NCBI RefSeq assembly: GCF_037991315.1
Contig: NZ_CP150300.1
Location: 2,356,001 to 2,420,000, forward strand
Origin: Paenibacillus sp. FSL H8-0079
Lineage (GTDB): Bacteria; Bacillota; Bacilli; Paenibacillales; Paenibacillaceae
Length of the DNA stretch: 64,000 bases
Direction of reading: 5' to 3'
The notes beneath the pieces were generated by a model that ran no database searches, was not told the origin of the DNA, and was given only the letters and a program-made list of their open reading frames with translations. The position numbers and the translations under genes were made by a program. Below, piece after piece: positions 53,259 through 64,000 of this stretch. The number at the start of each line of letters is the position of its first letter. Within the stretch, counting starts at the first letter, position 1.

Positions 53259-54806
53259 ATGAACCGGTTATGCAAGGTGCTGATTGTTGACGATGAGTTT
53301 CTGGTAAGACAGGGCATAAAGCACCATATGAACTGGGAAGCCGAAGGATTTATCATTGTGGGTGAAGCTTCCAACGGTGAAGAAGGATTACAGCAGGTGA
53401 GTCTGTTAAAACCGGATATTGTGATTACCGACATTGTCATGCCTGTCATGGATGGCGAGACTTTTGTCCGTACACTAAAAGCCAGTAATCCGCAGATTGA
53501 AGTGATTGTACTTAGCAGCTTCAGTGAATTCGAATATGTACGTTCAACGCTTCAGCACGGGGCAGCAGATTATATTTTGAAACCGAAGCTGGATACGAAT
53601 GAATTATTACAGGTCCTTCAACGCACAGCAGGTAAAATTCCGGAGCTACAGTTTGAGCCGTCGCATGATGGCTGGAGACTCGGTCAACTGATGGAGAAGA
53701 TGCTGTCCGGATTTACACTGGACGAAGACAGCGAGATGCCGATGCTTCGAGACACCTTTCCGCACGAATCTTTTCGCTTGTTAGTGTATAGACCGATGGA
53801 CGCTGACGGGAATCCACTGAAGCTGGATCAGGAACAGATCGAATCCAGGCTCCGCAGTGATCTGCCTGAAGTGGAATGTGCAATGGTTCCGGCAGAGGGC
53901 ACACTGCCCGTCATGCTTCTCAATGTCGATCCTGCGCGAGATGAATGGATGGTTGAACGGATCAGACAGCTAGCTAGTGAAAATGCAGCGGGACAAGGTA
54001 ATCCTGGATGGGTGCTGAGTGACAGCTTTACTTCATTTGAACAGATGGGTATCGTATACCGTGAACGCCTGATCAAGCTAATGGAGTATCGCTTCTATTA
54101 TAAGGATCGACCAATCTTGGTGTATGGTGAACTTCCGCCGATGCATCCGGCAGGTTATCAGTTCAATGTGAATATGTTTTTGCAGCATGTGAAGCGTAAC
54201 CGGGTTGAAGCGGCAAGAGAGTACTTGCAGGATCACGCGACAACCCTTGGACGGGATTATATTGCGGATGTGTTTGAGATCAAGTCCTTCCTCGGTAACC
54301 TGATCTTCAACGTAACGATTACCCTCGCGGATATGGATGTTCAGTCTGCAGGCCTTGAAGAGAGCAAATATACGTATTTTAAAAATGTGGATGGGGCTTC
54401 AAGTCTGTCTGAAGTCATGACCGTGCTTGATCAATTCATGATGGAAGTTCAGGAGTGTGCTGTCGGTACAGGTGGAAAACGAAGTGATCCGAATATGAAG
54501 ATGCTGCTGGATTACATGCATGAGCATTTTGATCAGCCGCTTGGGCTAACTGAAGTAGCCAAGCACTTTCATTTTAATCCATCGTACTTATCCAGCTATT
54601 TCTCATCTCACAAAAAAGAAGGATTCAATGAATATTTGAATAAAATTCGGATTGAAAAAGCCGAGGAACTGCTCCGATCCGATGATGTAACGATCTCGGA
54701 GATTAGCAGCATGGTAGGGTATTCCGATCATAGTTACTTTTGCAAAGTGTTCAAAAAATTCACCGGACTATCACCAAGCCGATACCGGCGCAAATTCTGG
54801 GCATAA
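53259..54806 (+). CDS. yesN: YesN-type response regulator (receiver + AraC HTH)
   Basis: 515 residues. Receiver: VLIVDDEFLVRQG, the phospho-acceptor aspartate in IVITDIVMPVMDGE, FSEFEYVRSTLQHG and ADYILKPK. Middle is an uncharacterised ~220-residue linker. C-terminal AraC HTH: LTEVAKHFHFNPSYLSSYFSS and TISEISSMVGYSDHSYFCKVF, ending GLSPSRYRRKF. It pairs with the downstream kinase (18-base gap) and probably activates the ABC transporter and GH2 genes. The order RR then HK, and the cre in its promoter, fit a sugar-responsive system. The symbol denotes family, not proven orthology. Confidence 0.9.
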   Translation: MNRLCKVLIVDDEFLVRQGIKHHMNWEAEGFIIVGEASNGEEGLQQVSLLKPDIVITDIVMPVMDGETFVRTLKASNPQIEVIVLSSFSEFEYVRSTLQHGAADYILKPKLDTNELLQVLQRTAGKIPELQFEPSHDGWRLGQLMEKMLSGFTLDEDSEMPMLRDTFPHESFRLLVYRPMDADGNPLKLDQEQIESRLRSDLPEVECAMVPAEGTLPVMLLNVDPARDEWMVERIRQLASENAAGQGNPGWVLSDSFTSFEQMGIVYRERLIKLMEYRFYYKDRPILVYGELPPMHPAGYQFNVNMFLQHVKRNRVEAAREYLQDHATTLGRDYIADVFEIKSFLGNLIFNVTITLADMDVQSAGLEESKYTYFKNVDGASSLSEVMTVLDQFMMEVQECAVGTGGKRSDPNMKMLLDYMHEHFDQPLGLTEVAKHFHFNPSYLSSYFSSHKKEGFNEYLNKIRIEKAEELLRSDDVTISEISSMVGYSDHSYFCKVFKKFTGLSPSRYRRKFWA

Positions 54807-54824
54807 AGTCAGAAGGATAAGATC

Positions 54825-56594
54825 ATGAAGAAATGGATGAACCAATTATCTCGTCTCGGATTATTTCCCAAGTTGTTTCTGGTTATGGTCGTCAGTATCG
54901 TTCTCGTCTCTGTACTCATCTTATGGACGACCATTCACATGTCCACCAATCTGTTTACCGAGACGTTTAGTATCACGAACTCTAAGGTGCTTAACCAGAT
55001 CAAGACGAATTTTGAATCATTTAATGAAGCTATTGCTGCCGTATCCAACAATGTGACGCAGAGTGGAGCGATTCGAGGATTCCTGTCCGAAGGGGATGCC
55101 GACTCCCTCACCATGGCGAAATCCTTCTATAATATGAGGGAAACGATGGACCGGATTCAATCCATAACAGAATCCTACGAAGTAGGGATAACGATTATCG
55201 GGATTAATGGACGCAGCTACTCCACCAATCGTGCCCACCTTCAGATGTCAGTGGATGAATTGAAACAGGAGCCGATCACGATGGAAGCCGCTGAGACGCC
55301 AAGTCGTCTTATCTTTGATGATTACCAAAACGATGAAACTGTCGGAAGTCAGCAGATGGTTTCTGCCACGAAGGCGTTGACAGATCGAACTCGCAGCCGA
55401 ATATATGGTACGCTCTATGTCACTATGAGGGAGGATGCATTCCGGCAGTTCTATGCCAGCTTTACAAGTCGAGGCAATGACGTAGTCATTATGAACGAAA
55501 AAGGTGAGATTGTATCTTCGAATCGTGAAGACTGGATCGGGACAACCCAGCTGGATTTGTTATCGTATGCCCGAGAAATGAACAAAAACTCTCCGAGAAG
55601 TATCAATGCCCGTGTGATGGATCAGGATAGCGTTGTTCTATCCGAGTATTTACCGTTCTATCGGTTTTACATTGTCAATGTAGTGGATAAGGATCTGGCG
55701 ATGGGTCAACTCATCGACATGAAGACGGTTGCCCTGATCTGTGCAGCTATTGTCGTGGGAGCACTCATCCTCGTGTTTCTCATCACCAGCCAGATTACCA
55801 AGTCACTGCGCAGGCTTGTGAAGCAGATGTCCAACATTACGAAAAGTGACCTGGACAACTATATTCCGGTCAGCGGAAGTTACGAGAGCAGGCAGCTGGG
55901 CCATGCTTACAATTACATGCTTGATGAACTGCATGATTATGTGGATCAGCTAGTACAGACCCAACGTGAACAACGTAACGCAGAACTTGCGGCATTACAG
56001 AGTCAGATTAATCCTCACTTCTTGTACAATACCCTTGCCTCTGTCAAAGTTCTGGTACAACAAGGTAACAAGGACAGGGCAGCAGAGACGATTAACGCAT
56101 TAATTGGATTGCTGCAAAATACGATCAGTGATGTGAGTCAGACTGTTACAGTGGAACAAGAAGTCGAGAATTTGAAAAATTATGTCTTCATTAATCACGT
56201 CAGATATGGTGGTCGGATTAAAGCAGCCTTCTACGTCGCTCCGGATTGTACTCACTACCATGTACCGAAGCTGGTGATTCAGCCGTTTATCGAGAATGCT
56301 TTTTTCCATGGATTTATCAAAAAAGAAACGGGTACGATTCATGTCATGGTTTCCAGAGCGGGAGAATCCCTCATCTGTGAGATTATGGACAATGGTGATG
56401 GAATTGAAGGGCTTGTGATGGGAGAAACGTTGCCCAATCCAAAGAACAATCGACAACTGTTCAGCGGTATCGGCATTCGTAATGTGCATGATCGCATTGA
56501 GCTATTATATGGTTCACCTTACGGTGTCACCATTATGAGCAATGTCGGTGAAGGAACGAGAGTGACCGTTACACTGCCTTTAATCACGAGTTGA
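54825..56594 (+). CDS. yesM: YesM-type sensor histidine kinase
   Basis: 589 residues. Membrane helices near residues 14-36 and about 300-325 (LICAAIVVGALILVFLIT) enclose an extracellular Cache-like sensor. HAMP follows (KSLRRLVKQMSNITKSDLD). The phospho-acceptor histidine is in the His_kinase block QSQINPHFLYNTLASV; the ATPase has EIMDNGDGI and GIGIRNVHDRIELLYG. It likely senses a xyloglucan oligosaccharide directly or through the solute-binding protein encoded downstream. No sequence feature names the ligand. It ends at a terminator before that gene. Confidence 0.92.
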   Translation: MKKWMNQLSRLGLFPKLFLVMVVSIVLVSVLILWTTIHMSTNLFTETFSITNSKVLNQIKTNFESFNEAIAAVSNNVTQSGAIRGFLSEGDADSLTMAKSFYNMRETMDRIQSITESYEVGITIIGINGRSYSTNRAHLQMSVDELKQEPITMEAAETPSRLIFDDYQNDETVGSQQMVSATKALTDRTRSRIYGTLYVTMREDAFRQFYASFTSRGNDVVIMNEKGEIVSSNREDWIGTTQLDLLSYAREMNKNSPRSINARVMDQDSVVLSEYLPFYRFYIVNVVDKDLAMGQLIDMKTVALICAAIVVGALILVFLITSQITKSLRRLVKQMSNITKSDLDNYIPVSGSYESRQLGHAYNYMLDELHDYVDQLVQTQREQRNAELAALQSQINPHFLYNTLASVKVLVQQGNKDRAAETINALIGLLQNTISDVSQTVTVEQEVENLKNYVFINHVRYGGRIKAAFYVAPDCTHYHVPKLVIQPFIENAFFHGFIKKETGTIHVMVSRAGESLICEIMDNGDGIEGLVMGETLPNPKNNRQLFSGIGIRNVHDRIELLYGSPYGVTIMSNVGEGTRVTVTLPLITS

Positions 56595-56631
56595 GTTGAA
56601 ATCTAATCCAACTAAATACACCCGAAAATGC

Positions 56632-56672
56632 GATCCCTCGCTTCTGTATTTATACAGAGGCGGGGGATTTTC
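56632..56672 (+). terminator. Intrinsic terminator after the kinase gene
   Basis: GATCCCTCGCTTCTGTAT pairs with ATACAGAGGCGGGGGATT (wobbles), then TTT. It separates the two-component transcript from the ABC transporter operon. Confidence 0.75.
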
Positions 56673-56935
56673 ACGTGTCAGAGGTAAAGCGAAATACATA
56701 TTTGTACTATTTCAAGATCAAGAAATTACAAAATCAAAAGAAATTACAAAAAACCAAATTTAATGCAAACGGTTTCTGTAAAGGTTTTCATTGTGGCAAT
56801 AAGATGACAAATCCGTACAAAATTATTACTAACGAATGGAGATATGGGAATGATAAGATGAATACATCGAAAGCAACCGCTTTCAGAAAACGCAAACAAA
56901 TTACACACAAAGAGGTTGAAGGGGAGTTGAATGTT
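56673..56935 (+). promoter_or_regulatory. Leader of the ABC operon with two cre-like sites
   Basis: ATGCAAACGGTTTCT (56763-56777) and AAGCAACCGCTTTCA (56871-56885) each match the relaxed cre consensus with one mismatch. The frame of the solute-binding gene is open all the way from 56675, but that reading is poor in conserved residues. The real start is decided by AAGGGGAG at 56919-56926. No certain -35/-10 pair was found. Confidence 0.5.
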
Positions 56936-58228
56936 TTGAAAAAAATGTGGGTATTGATGCTCGTTACAGTATTGCTGTTGTCTGCATGTTCATCCGGTGG
57001 TGGAGGTAATTCCGCTAGTGGTGGTGACGAAAAAACAAATGAAATTACGGTCTGGGCTTGGGACAAAGCTTTTAACGTTGCTGCAATGGAAACAGCAAAA
57101 GAAGCATACCAAAAAGCAAATCCTGATGTAAAAATTAACATCATTGAATACGCTCAAGCTGATATCATTCAGAAACTGAACACAGGTCTTAACTCCGGAA
57201 CTGCCAGCGGTCTTCCAAACGTAGTTCTGATTGAAGACTATCGCTCACAAAGCTTCCTGAATGCATATCCTGATGCGTTCAAAGATCTGTCTTCCAGTAT
57301 CACGGCTTCCGATTTTGCAGATTACAAACTCGGACCAACAGCGTTTGATGGCAAACAATACGGAGTACCATTTGACTCCGGCGTTGCTGGCTTGTACTAC
57401 AGAACTGACTTGCTCGAAGAAGCAGGCTACAAAGCTGCTGACTTGCAAGACATCACTTGGGATGACTACATCCAAATTGGTAAAGACGTAAAAGCTAAAA
57501 CAGGTAAAGAGCTTCTTTCTCTTGACCCGAATGACCTTGGTTTGATTCGTATGATGATCCAAACTGCAGGTAAATGGTATTCCGCAGAAGATGGTAAAAC
57601 ACCTGACATTGCTACTAACGCTGCACTGAAAGAAGCTTTCATCACATACAAAGCGATGATGGATGCCAACATTGTTAAATTGCACTCTGACTGGAGTCAA
57701 TTCGTTGCCAACGCCAATAACGGTAGCGTAGCAACAATTCCTACAGGTAACTGGTTCTCACCATCTGTACGTCAAGAAGCTTCCCAATCCGGTAAATGGG
57801 CTGTGGCTCCAATTCCGAAAATGGCTGGTCAATCAAACTCTGTTCACGCATCCAATTTGGGTGGTAGCTCTTGGTATGTGATGAACAACGTTCCTGGTGC
57901 AGATCAAGCAGCTGATTTTGTAGCAAAAACATTTGGTTCTGACAAACAATTGTATCAAGATCTGTTGAACAACATCGGCGCAATTGGTACGTACAAACCA
58001 GCAGTTGATGGCGAAGCTTATGCGAAAGCAGACGAGTACTTCGGCGGACAAAAAATCTTCACAGACTTTGCGAATTGGACAAAAGAAATTCCAAGCGTAA
58101 ACTATGGTATCAACACATATGCCATTGAAGATATTCTGGTTGTAGAAATGCAAGCATTCCTGAACGGTAAATCAATCGATGACGTTCTGGCTGATGCACA
58201 AAAACAAGCTGAAGCACAATTAAACTAA
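56936..58228 (+). CDS. Sugar ABC transporter substrate-binding lipoprotein (CUT1)
   Basis: 430 residues from TTG 56936, nine bases after GGGGAG. The lipoprotein signal is LKKMWVLMLVTVLLLSAC, with the lipobox LLSAC and cysteine near residue 18, then a Gly/Ser-rich tether. The rest has the type I binding-protein pattern: EITVWAWDKAFN, NIIEYAQADIIQKLN, VLIEDYRSQSF, and YGVPFDSGVAGLYYRTDLLEEAGY. It should bind oligosaccharides at the cell surface and deliver them to the two permeases. Its own ATPase is not encoded here, which is usual for CUT1 systems sharing MsmX. Xyloglucan oligosaccharides are the probable ligand by context. Confidence 0.9.
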   Translation: MKKMWVLMLVTVLLLSACSSGGGGNSASGGDEKTNEITVWAWDKAFNVAAMETAKEAYQKANPDVKINIIEYAQADIIQKLNTGLNSGTASGLPNVVLIEDYRSQSFLNAYPDAFKDLSSSITASDFADYKLGPTAFDGKQYGVPFDSGVAGLYYRTDLLEEAGYKAADLQDITWDDYIQIGKDVKAKTGKELLSLDPNDLGLIRMMIQTAGKWYSAEDGKTPDIATNAALKEAFITYKAMMDANIVKLHSDWSQFVANANNGSVATIPTGNWFSPSVRQEASQSGKWAVAPIPKMAGQSNSVHASNLGGSSWYVMNNVPGADQAADFVAKTFGSDKQLYQDLLNNIGAIGTYKPAVDGEAYAKADEYFGGQKIFTDFANWTKEIPSVNYGINTYAIEDILVVEMQAFLNGKSIDDVLADAQKQAEAQLN

Positions 58229-58246
58229 GATACCCAAGGTAACTTA

Positions 58247-58328
58247 TAGAACCCTAGGAAACATCGGAGCCGTCTCCCATGTCCGGCGCAAGTCGAACCG
58301 GATATGGCGAGAGGCTCCGTGGGTTCTA
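58247..58328 (+). other. Long intercistronic stem-loop between binding protein and permease
   Basis: Paired blocks: TAGAACCC (58247-58254) with GGGTTCTA (58321-58328); CGGAGCC (58265-58271) with GGCTCCG (58313-58319); TCTCCCAT (58273-58280) with ATGG and GAGA (58304-58312, one bulge); GTCCGG (58281-58286) with CCGGAT (58298-58303). The loop is 11 bases. No T run follows, so it is more likely an RNA-stability or processing element that keeps the binding-protein message abundant. Confidence 0.75.
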
Positions 58329-58360
58329 CCCATGTTCCATGGAGAGAGAGGAGCCATACT

Positions 58361-59260
58361 GTGAAAGCCATGAATACAGGAGACAGTCTCCAAAAGAAAA
58401 ATAATTTGACTGGATGGGCTTTTGTTTTGCTGGCTGTTGTCGGGATTGTTGCATTTTACTTCTACCCGATGGTTCAAGCGCTGCTCTTATCGTTCAAGTC
58501 TGGTGTAGGAGCCAATCTTGAATTTACGGGCCTTTCTAACTACAAAAGATTGTTAGTTGATACAACGTTCCGTACAGCATTATCGAATACATTTATCTAC
58601 TTGATTATTCAAGTGCCTGTAATGATTATTCTTGGTTTGTTTATTTCCGTATTGCTGAATGACAGCACACTACGCTTCCGGAGCTTCTTCCGTACAGCGA
58701 TTTTCTTGCCTTGTGTAACTTCATTGGTAGCGTACTCTGTTGTATTCAAATATTTGTTCGCACCAGATGGAATGGTGAATCAATTCCTGATGGGCTTGCA
58801 CATTATTGGCGATCCAATTCAATGGATCACAGACCCGTTCTGGGCTAAAATTACGATCATAATCGCCGTTACTTGGCGTTGGACCGGATATAACATGATT
58901 TTCTATCTGTCATCCCTGCAAAACATCGATCAATCGATCTATGAAGCTGCAAGAATTGACGGAGCGAATGCTTTTACACAATTCTTCAAAATCACAGTAC
59001 CTTTGCTGAAACCGATTATCCTCTTCACGTCGATCACATCAACGATTGGTACATTGCAAATCTTCGATGAGATCATGAATATTACCAAAGGTGGTCCAGG
59101 TAATGCGACCATGTCGATTTCACAATACATCTACAACCTTTCGTTCAAATATTCACCGGACTTCGGTTATGCAGCAACAGTGTCGTATTCCATCGTAATC
59201 TTGATTATTGTATTGTCCATTATCCAGTTTAAAGTGGCAGGTGATAATAAAAATGGCTAA
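58361..59260 (+). CDS. Sugar ABC transporter permease, MalF type
   Basis: 299 residues from GTG 58361, seven bases after GAGAGGAG. Six membrane segments, first at residues ~20-42 (LTGWAFVLLAVVGIVAFYF). The EAA loop that touches the ATPase reads YEAARIDGANAFTQFFKITVPLL, near residue 205. It is the first of the permease pair. The stop overlaps the next gene's start. Confidence 0.93.
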   Translation: MKAMNTGDSLQKKNNLTGWAFVLLAVVGIVAFYFYPMVQALLLSFKSGVGANLEFTGLSNYKRLLVDTTFRTALSNTFIYLIIQVPVMIILGLFISVLLNDSTLRFRSFFRTAIFLPCVTSLVAYSVVFKYLFAPDGMVNQFLMGLHIIGDPIQWITDPFWAKITIIIAVTWRWTGYNMIFYLSSLQNIDQSIYEAARIDGANAFTQFFKITVPLLKPIILFTSITSTIGTLQIFDEIMNITKGGPGNATMSISQYIYNLSFKYSPDFGYAATVSYSIVILIIVLSIIQFKVAGDNKNG

Positions 59261-60083
59261 AGCTAAAGCAAAACGGATTTTCACGTATGTGTTCTTATCC
59301 ATCGTCGCCTTTGTATCCATTTTCCCATTTTTCTGGATGCTGGTCAGTGCAACAAATGCATCAGTTGATGTAACGAAGGGCAGATTGCTGCCGGGTTCAG
59401 CCTTCCTTGATAACTTCAACAAATTGATTGAATCGACGAATCTGGTACAGGCTCTCGGAAACTCGGCGATTATCTCTGTAATCTCCACTGTCTTGGCGCT
59501 GTTTATTGGTTCCATGGCAGGTTATGGCTTCGAGGTATATCGCACGAAGTCCCGTGATATCGTGTTTAATATCCTGTTGTTATCCATGATGATCCCGTTT
59601 GCAGCGATCATGGTACCACTGTATCGTATGTTCGCAACCATCTCGGGAGTAGCACCAGTTATCGGAATCAACACGATGGCAGCGGTTATCCTGCCAACCA
59701 TCGCAACAGCGTTCCTGATCTTCTTCTTCCGTCAGAACACCAAAATGTTCCCGAAAGACTTGCTGGAAGCTGGACGTATTGATGGTTTGAGTGAACTCGG
59801 CATCTTCTTGAAGATCTATATGCCAACCATGAAAACAACATATGCAGCGGCAGCAATCATTACATTCATGAGTAGCTGGAACAACTATCTGTGGCCACTC
59901 ATTGTATTGCAAACACCTGACCAACAAACGATTCCATTGTTGATCTCGAATCTTGGTGCTGGTTATTCTCCGGATTACGGAGTAATCATGACAGCGATCG
60001 TTATTGCAACACTACCTACAGCAATCGTATTCTTCATCATGCAGAAACATTTTGTTGCAGGTATGGTAGGTTCCGTGAAGTAA
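59253..60083 (+). CDS. Sugar ABC transporter permease, MalG type
   Basis: 276 residues from ATG 59253, overlapping the previous gene by eight bases, with AGGTGAT upstream. Six membrane segments. The EAA loop is LLEAGRIDGLSELGIFLKIYMP. Translationally coupled to the MalF-type permease. A hairpin-T structure follows before the GH2 gene. Confidence 0.93.
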   Translation: MAKAKAKRIFTYVFLSIVAFVSIFPFFWMLVSATNASVDVTKGRLLPGSAFLDNFNKLIESTNLVQALGNSAIISVISTVLALFIGSMAGYGFEVYRTKSRDIVFNILLLSMMIPFAAIMVPLYRMFATISGVAPVIGINTMAAVILPTIATAFLIFFFRQNTKMFPKDLLEAGRIDGLSELGIFLKIYMPTMKTTYAAAAIITFMSSWNNYLWPLIVLQTPDQQTIPLLISNLGAGYSPDYGVIMTAIVIATLPTAIVFFIMQKHFVAGMVGSVK

Positions 60084-60127
60084 TGAAAACAGCATAATCC
60101 GTGCGAATGACGGGTGCAGGAAAGAAG

Positions 60128-60163
60128 AGAGGACGCCAGTTATGGCGTACCTCTGTCTTTTTT
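60128..60163 (+). terminator. Intrinsic terminator/attenuator between permease and GH2 genes
   Basis: AGAGG..GCCA with TGGC..CCTCT around GTTA, two asymmetric internal loops, then GTCTTTTTT. It is placed inside an otherwise continuous operon, so it may lower GH2 expression or separate a second promoter, which I could not place. Confidence 0.65.
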
Positions 60164-60227
60164 GTCTATGTAAAGCAAAAAGGAAATCCAGATGAAACCT
60201 TGAATAAGTCAAACTATAACGTTTTAA

Positions 60228-63290
<3,063 letters not shown>

Positions 63291-63313
63291 ATAAAAAAAA
63301 ATTGCAATAAAGG

Positions 63314-63346
63314 ACAGAGGCCTTCGCTTGTTGGAGGTCTCTGTTT
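63314..63346 (+). terminator. Intrinsic terminator after the GH2 gene
   Basis: ACAGAGGCCT pairs with AGGTCTCTGT (one wobble), followed by TTTTG. Confidence 0.8.
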
Positions 63347-63442
63347 TGTTATGTCCAGGAATGGCTTGAGATGTGATGTATGAAACCGTTCTCTCTCCGG
63401 CCACGTAATGTACAAGATAGGAAACATAAGAGGGGGTTCAAG

Positions 63443-63748
63443 ATGAGTAGAAAAGCAAAGACAGGTATATGGGTGACGGTGTTGGTCTTTCTGGGCATCA
63501 TTGTTGGATGTTTCATATGGTATTTCAATACGGCTTCGGGTGAACGTGCCCTCAAAACGATGAGATCCAATAACTCGGGCGGCTTGGAGCGGGTCGTTAA
63601 AGTGTACAGCAATAATGGTGAATTGATTCAGACCTATGATGGCAAAATTGACGTGCAAGATACGGAATACGGCAATAAAGTATTATTCGATCTCAATGGG
63701 AAACGTGTCGTGATCTATAATGCAACGATTGTTGTTGAAGAGAAGTAA
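63443..63748 (+). CDS. Small membrane-anchored protein of unknown function
   Basis: 101 residues from ATG 63443, six bases after AGAGGGGG; the open frame extends to 63380 but without a site. One membrane helix at residues 8-28 (GIWVTVLVFLGIIVGCFIW). The remainder, VVKVYSNNGELIQTYDGKID to the end, is a small beta-rich domain likely outside the membrane. The family is not recognised by name; it resembles short Bacillus/Paenibacillus membrane proteins of unknown role. Confidence 0.75.
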   Translation: MSRKAKTGIWVTVLVFLGIIVGCFIWYFNTASGERALKTMRSNNSGGLERVVKVYSNNGELIQTYDGKIDVQDTEYGNKVLFDLNGKRVVIYNATIVVEEK

Positions 63749-63856
63749 AGCGTAAATTGTCAGTCTTGAAGAAGCGCTAGTTCCGAATTTGCAATGACAC
63801 CCTATTGCTTATAAGGTAAAATTAAGGAAATGATATAAGGGTCGGGTGAGATTTTT

Positions 63857-64000
63857 ATGATGGATATGTACCTCATAATCACTGTTGCAATTTTGGGAAT
63901 GATTCTGTTCTATAGCTTGATCGCTTATTTCTTGATTCGTTTCATTTCGAGAAAAGCATTCAAGCTTACGTTAACCAAATATGAAATGACGGAGATTATG
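63857..64000 (+). CDS. Start of a membrane protein, truncated by window end
   Basis: ATG 63857 opens a frame without stop to the end of the window (48 codons). It begins MMDMYLIITVAILGMILFYS, a typical single membrane helix, then a basic stretch (IRFISRKAFK) suggesting a cytoplasmic part. The ribosome site (GGGTGAG) is weak. No family can be given. Confidence 0.55.
   Translation, partial: MMDMYLIITVAILGMILFYSLIAYFLIRFISRKAFKLTLTKYEMTEIM

Overview
The window looks like chromosome of a plant-polysaccharide-degrading Firmicute, most likely Paenibacillus. This is inferred from AGGAGG-type ribosome binding sites, frequent TTG/GTG starts, YesN/YesM-type two-component genes, CUT1 sugar transporters, CcpA-type cre sites and many large glycoside hydrolases; no 16S or other marker is present. 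I see no tRNA, rRNA, CRISPR array or prophage. The only mobile element is one IS630-family insertion sequence.

Layout. 1-8.1 kb: end of an unrecognised gene, an AraC regulator, a divergent GH31 alpha-xylosidase, an APH-fold kinase and a large GH3 enzyme. 8.2-13.7 kb: two MFS exporters (one with an autoregulated MarR), FucU, a GNAT acetyltransferase and TraX. 13.8-19.3 kb (minus strand): a chemotaxis receptor followed closely by an NRPS-like adenylation-carrier-reductase protein. 19.8-24.3 kb: rpiA, a GNAT remnant, a MarR gene, then a B12-binding sensor protein followed 12 bases later by a soluble hybrid histidine kinase. 24.3-31.5 kb: hydrolase, methyltransferase, ASKHA sugar kinase, GNAT, and a MarR/MMPL exporter pair. 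31.7-34.7 kb: LipC-like esterase, the IS630 element, an APH-fold protein. 34.8-43.6 kb: TPR protein, Tet(M)-like ribosomal protection protein, AraC regulator, divergent uxaB-uxaA galacturonate genes, a conserved hypothetical and a WYL regulator. 44-49.5 kb: GH42 beta-galactosidase with a divergent AraC regulator, then two esterases and an SMP-30 protein. 49.9-63.3 kb: secreted GH74 xyloglucanase, YesN/YesM two-component pair, a CUT1 ABC transporter and a GH2 beta-galactosidase. The end holds a small membrane protein and a truncated gene.

How the genes fit together. The carbohydrate genes make a coherent set for xyloglucan and related hemicellulose or pectin side chains. GH74 cuts the backbone outside the cell, the ABC transporter imports oligosaccharides, and GH2/GH42 (galactose), GH31 (xylose) and GH3 (glucose/xylose) take them apart inside. 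FucU, two esterases and UxaB/UxaA would handle fucose, acetyl groups and galacturonate. Two perfect matches to the relaxed cre consensus, plus several imperfect ones, lie upstream of these operons and suggest CcpA control. The least conventional units are the B12-protein/hybrid kinase pair, the MCP/NRPS-reductase pair, and a long stem-loop between the solute-binding-protein and permease genes.
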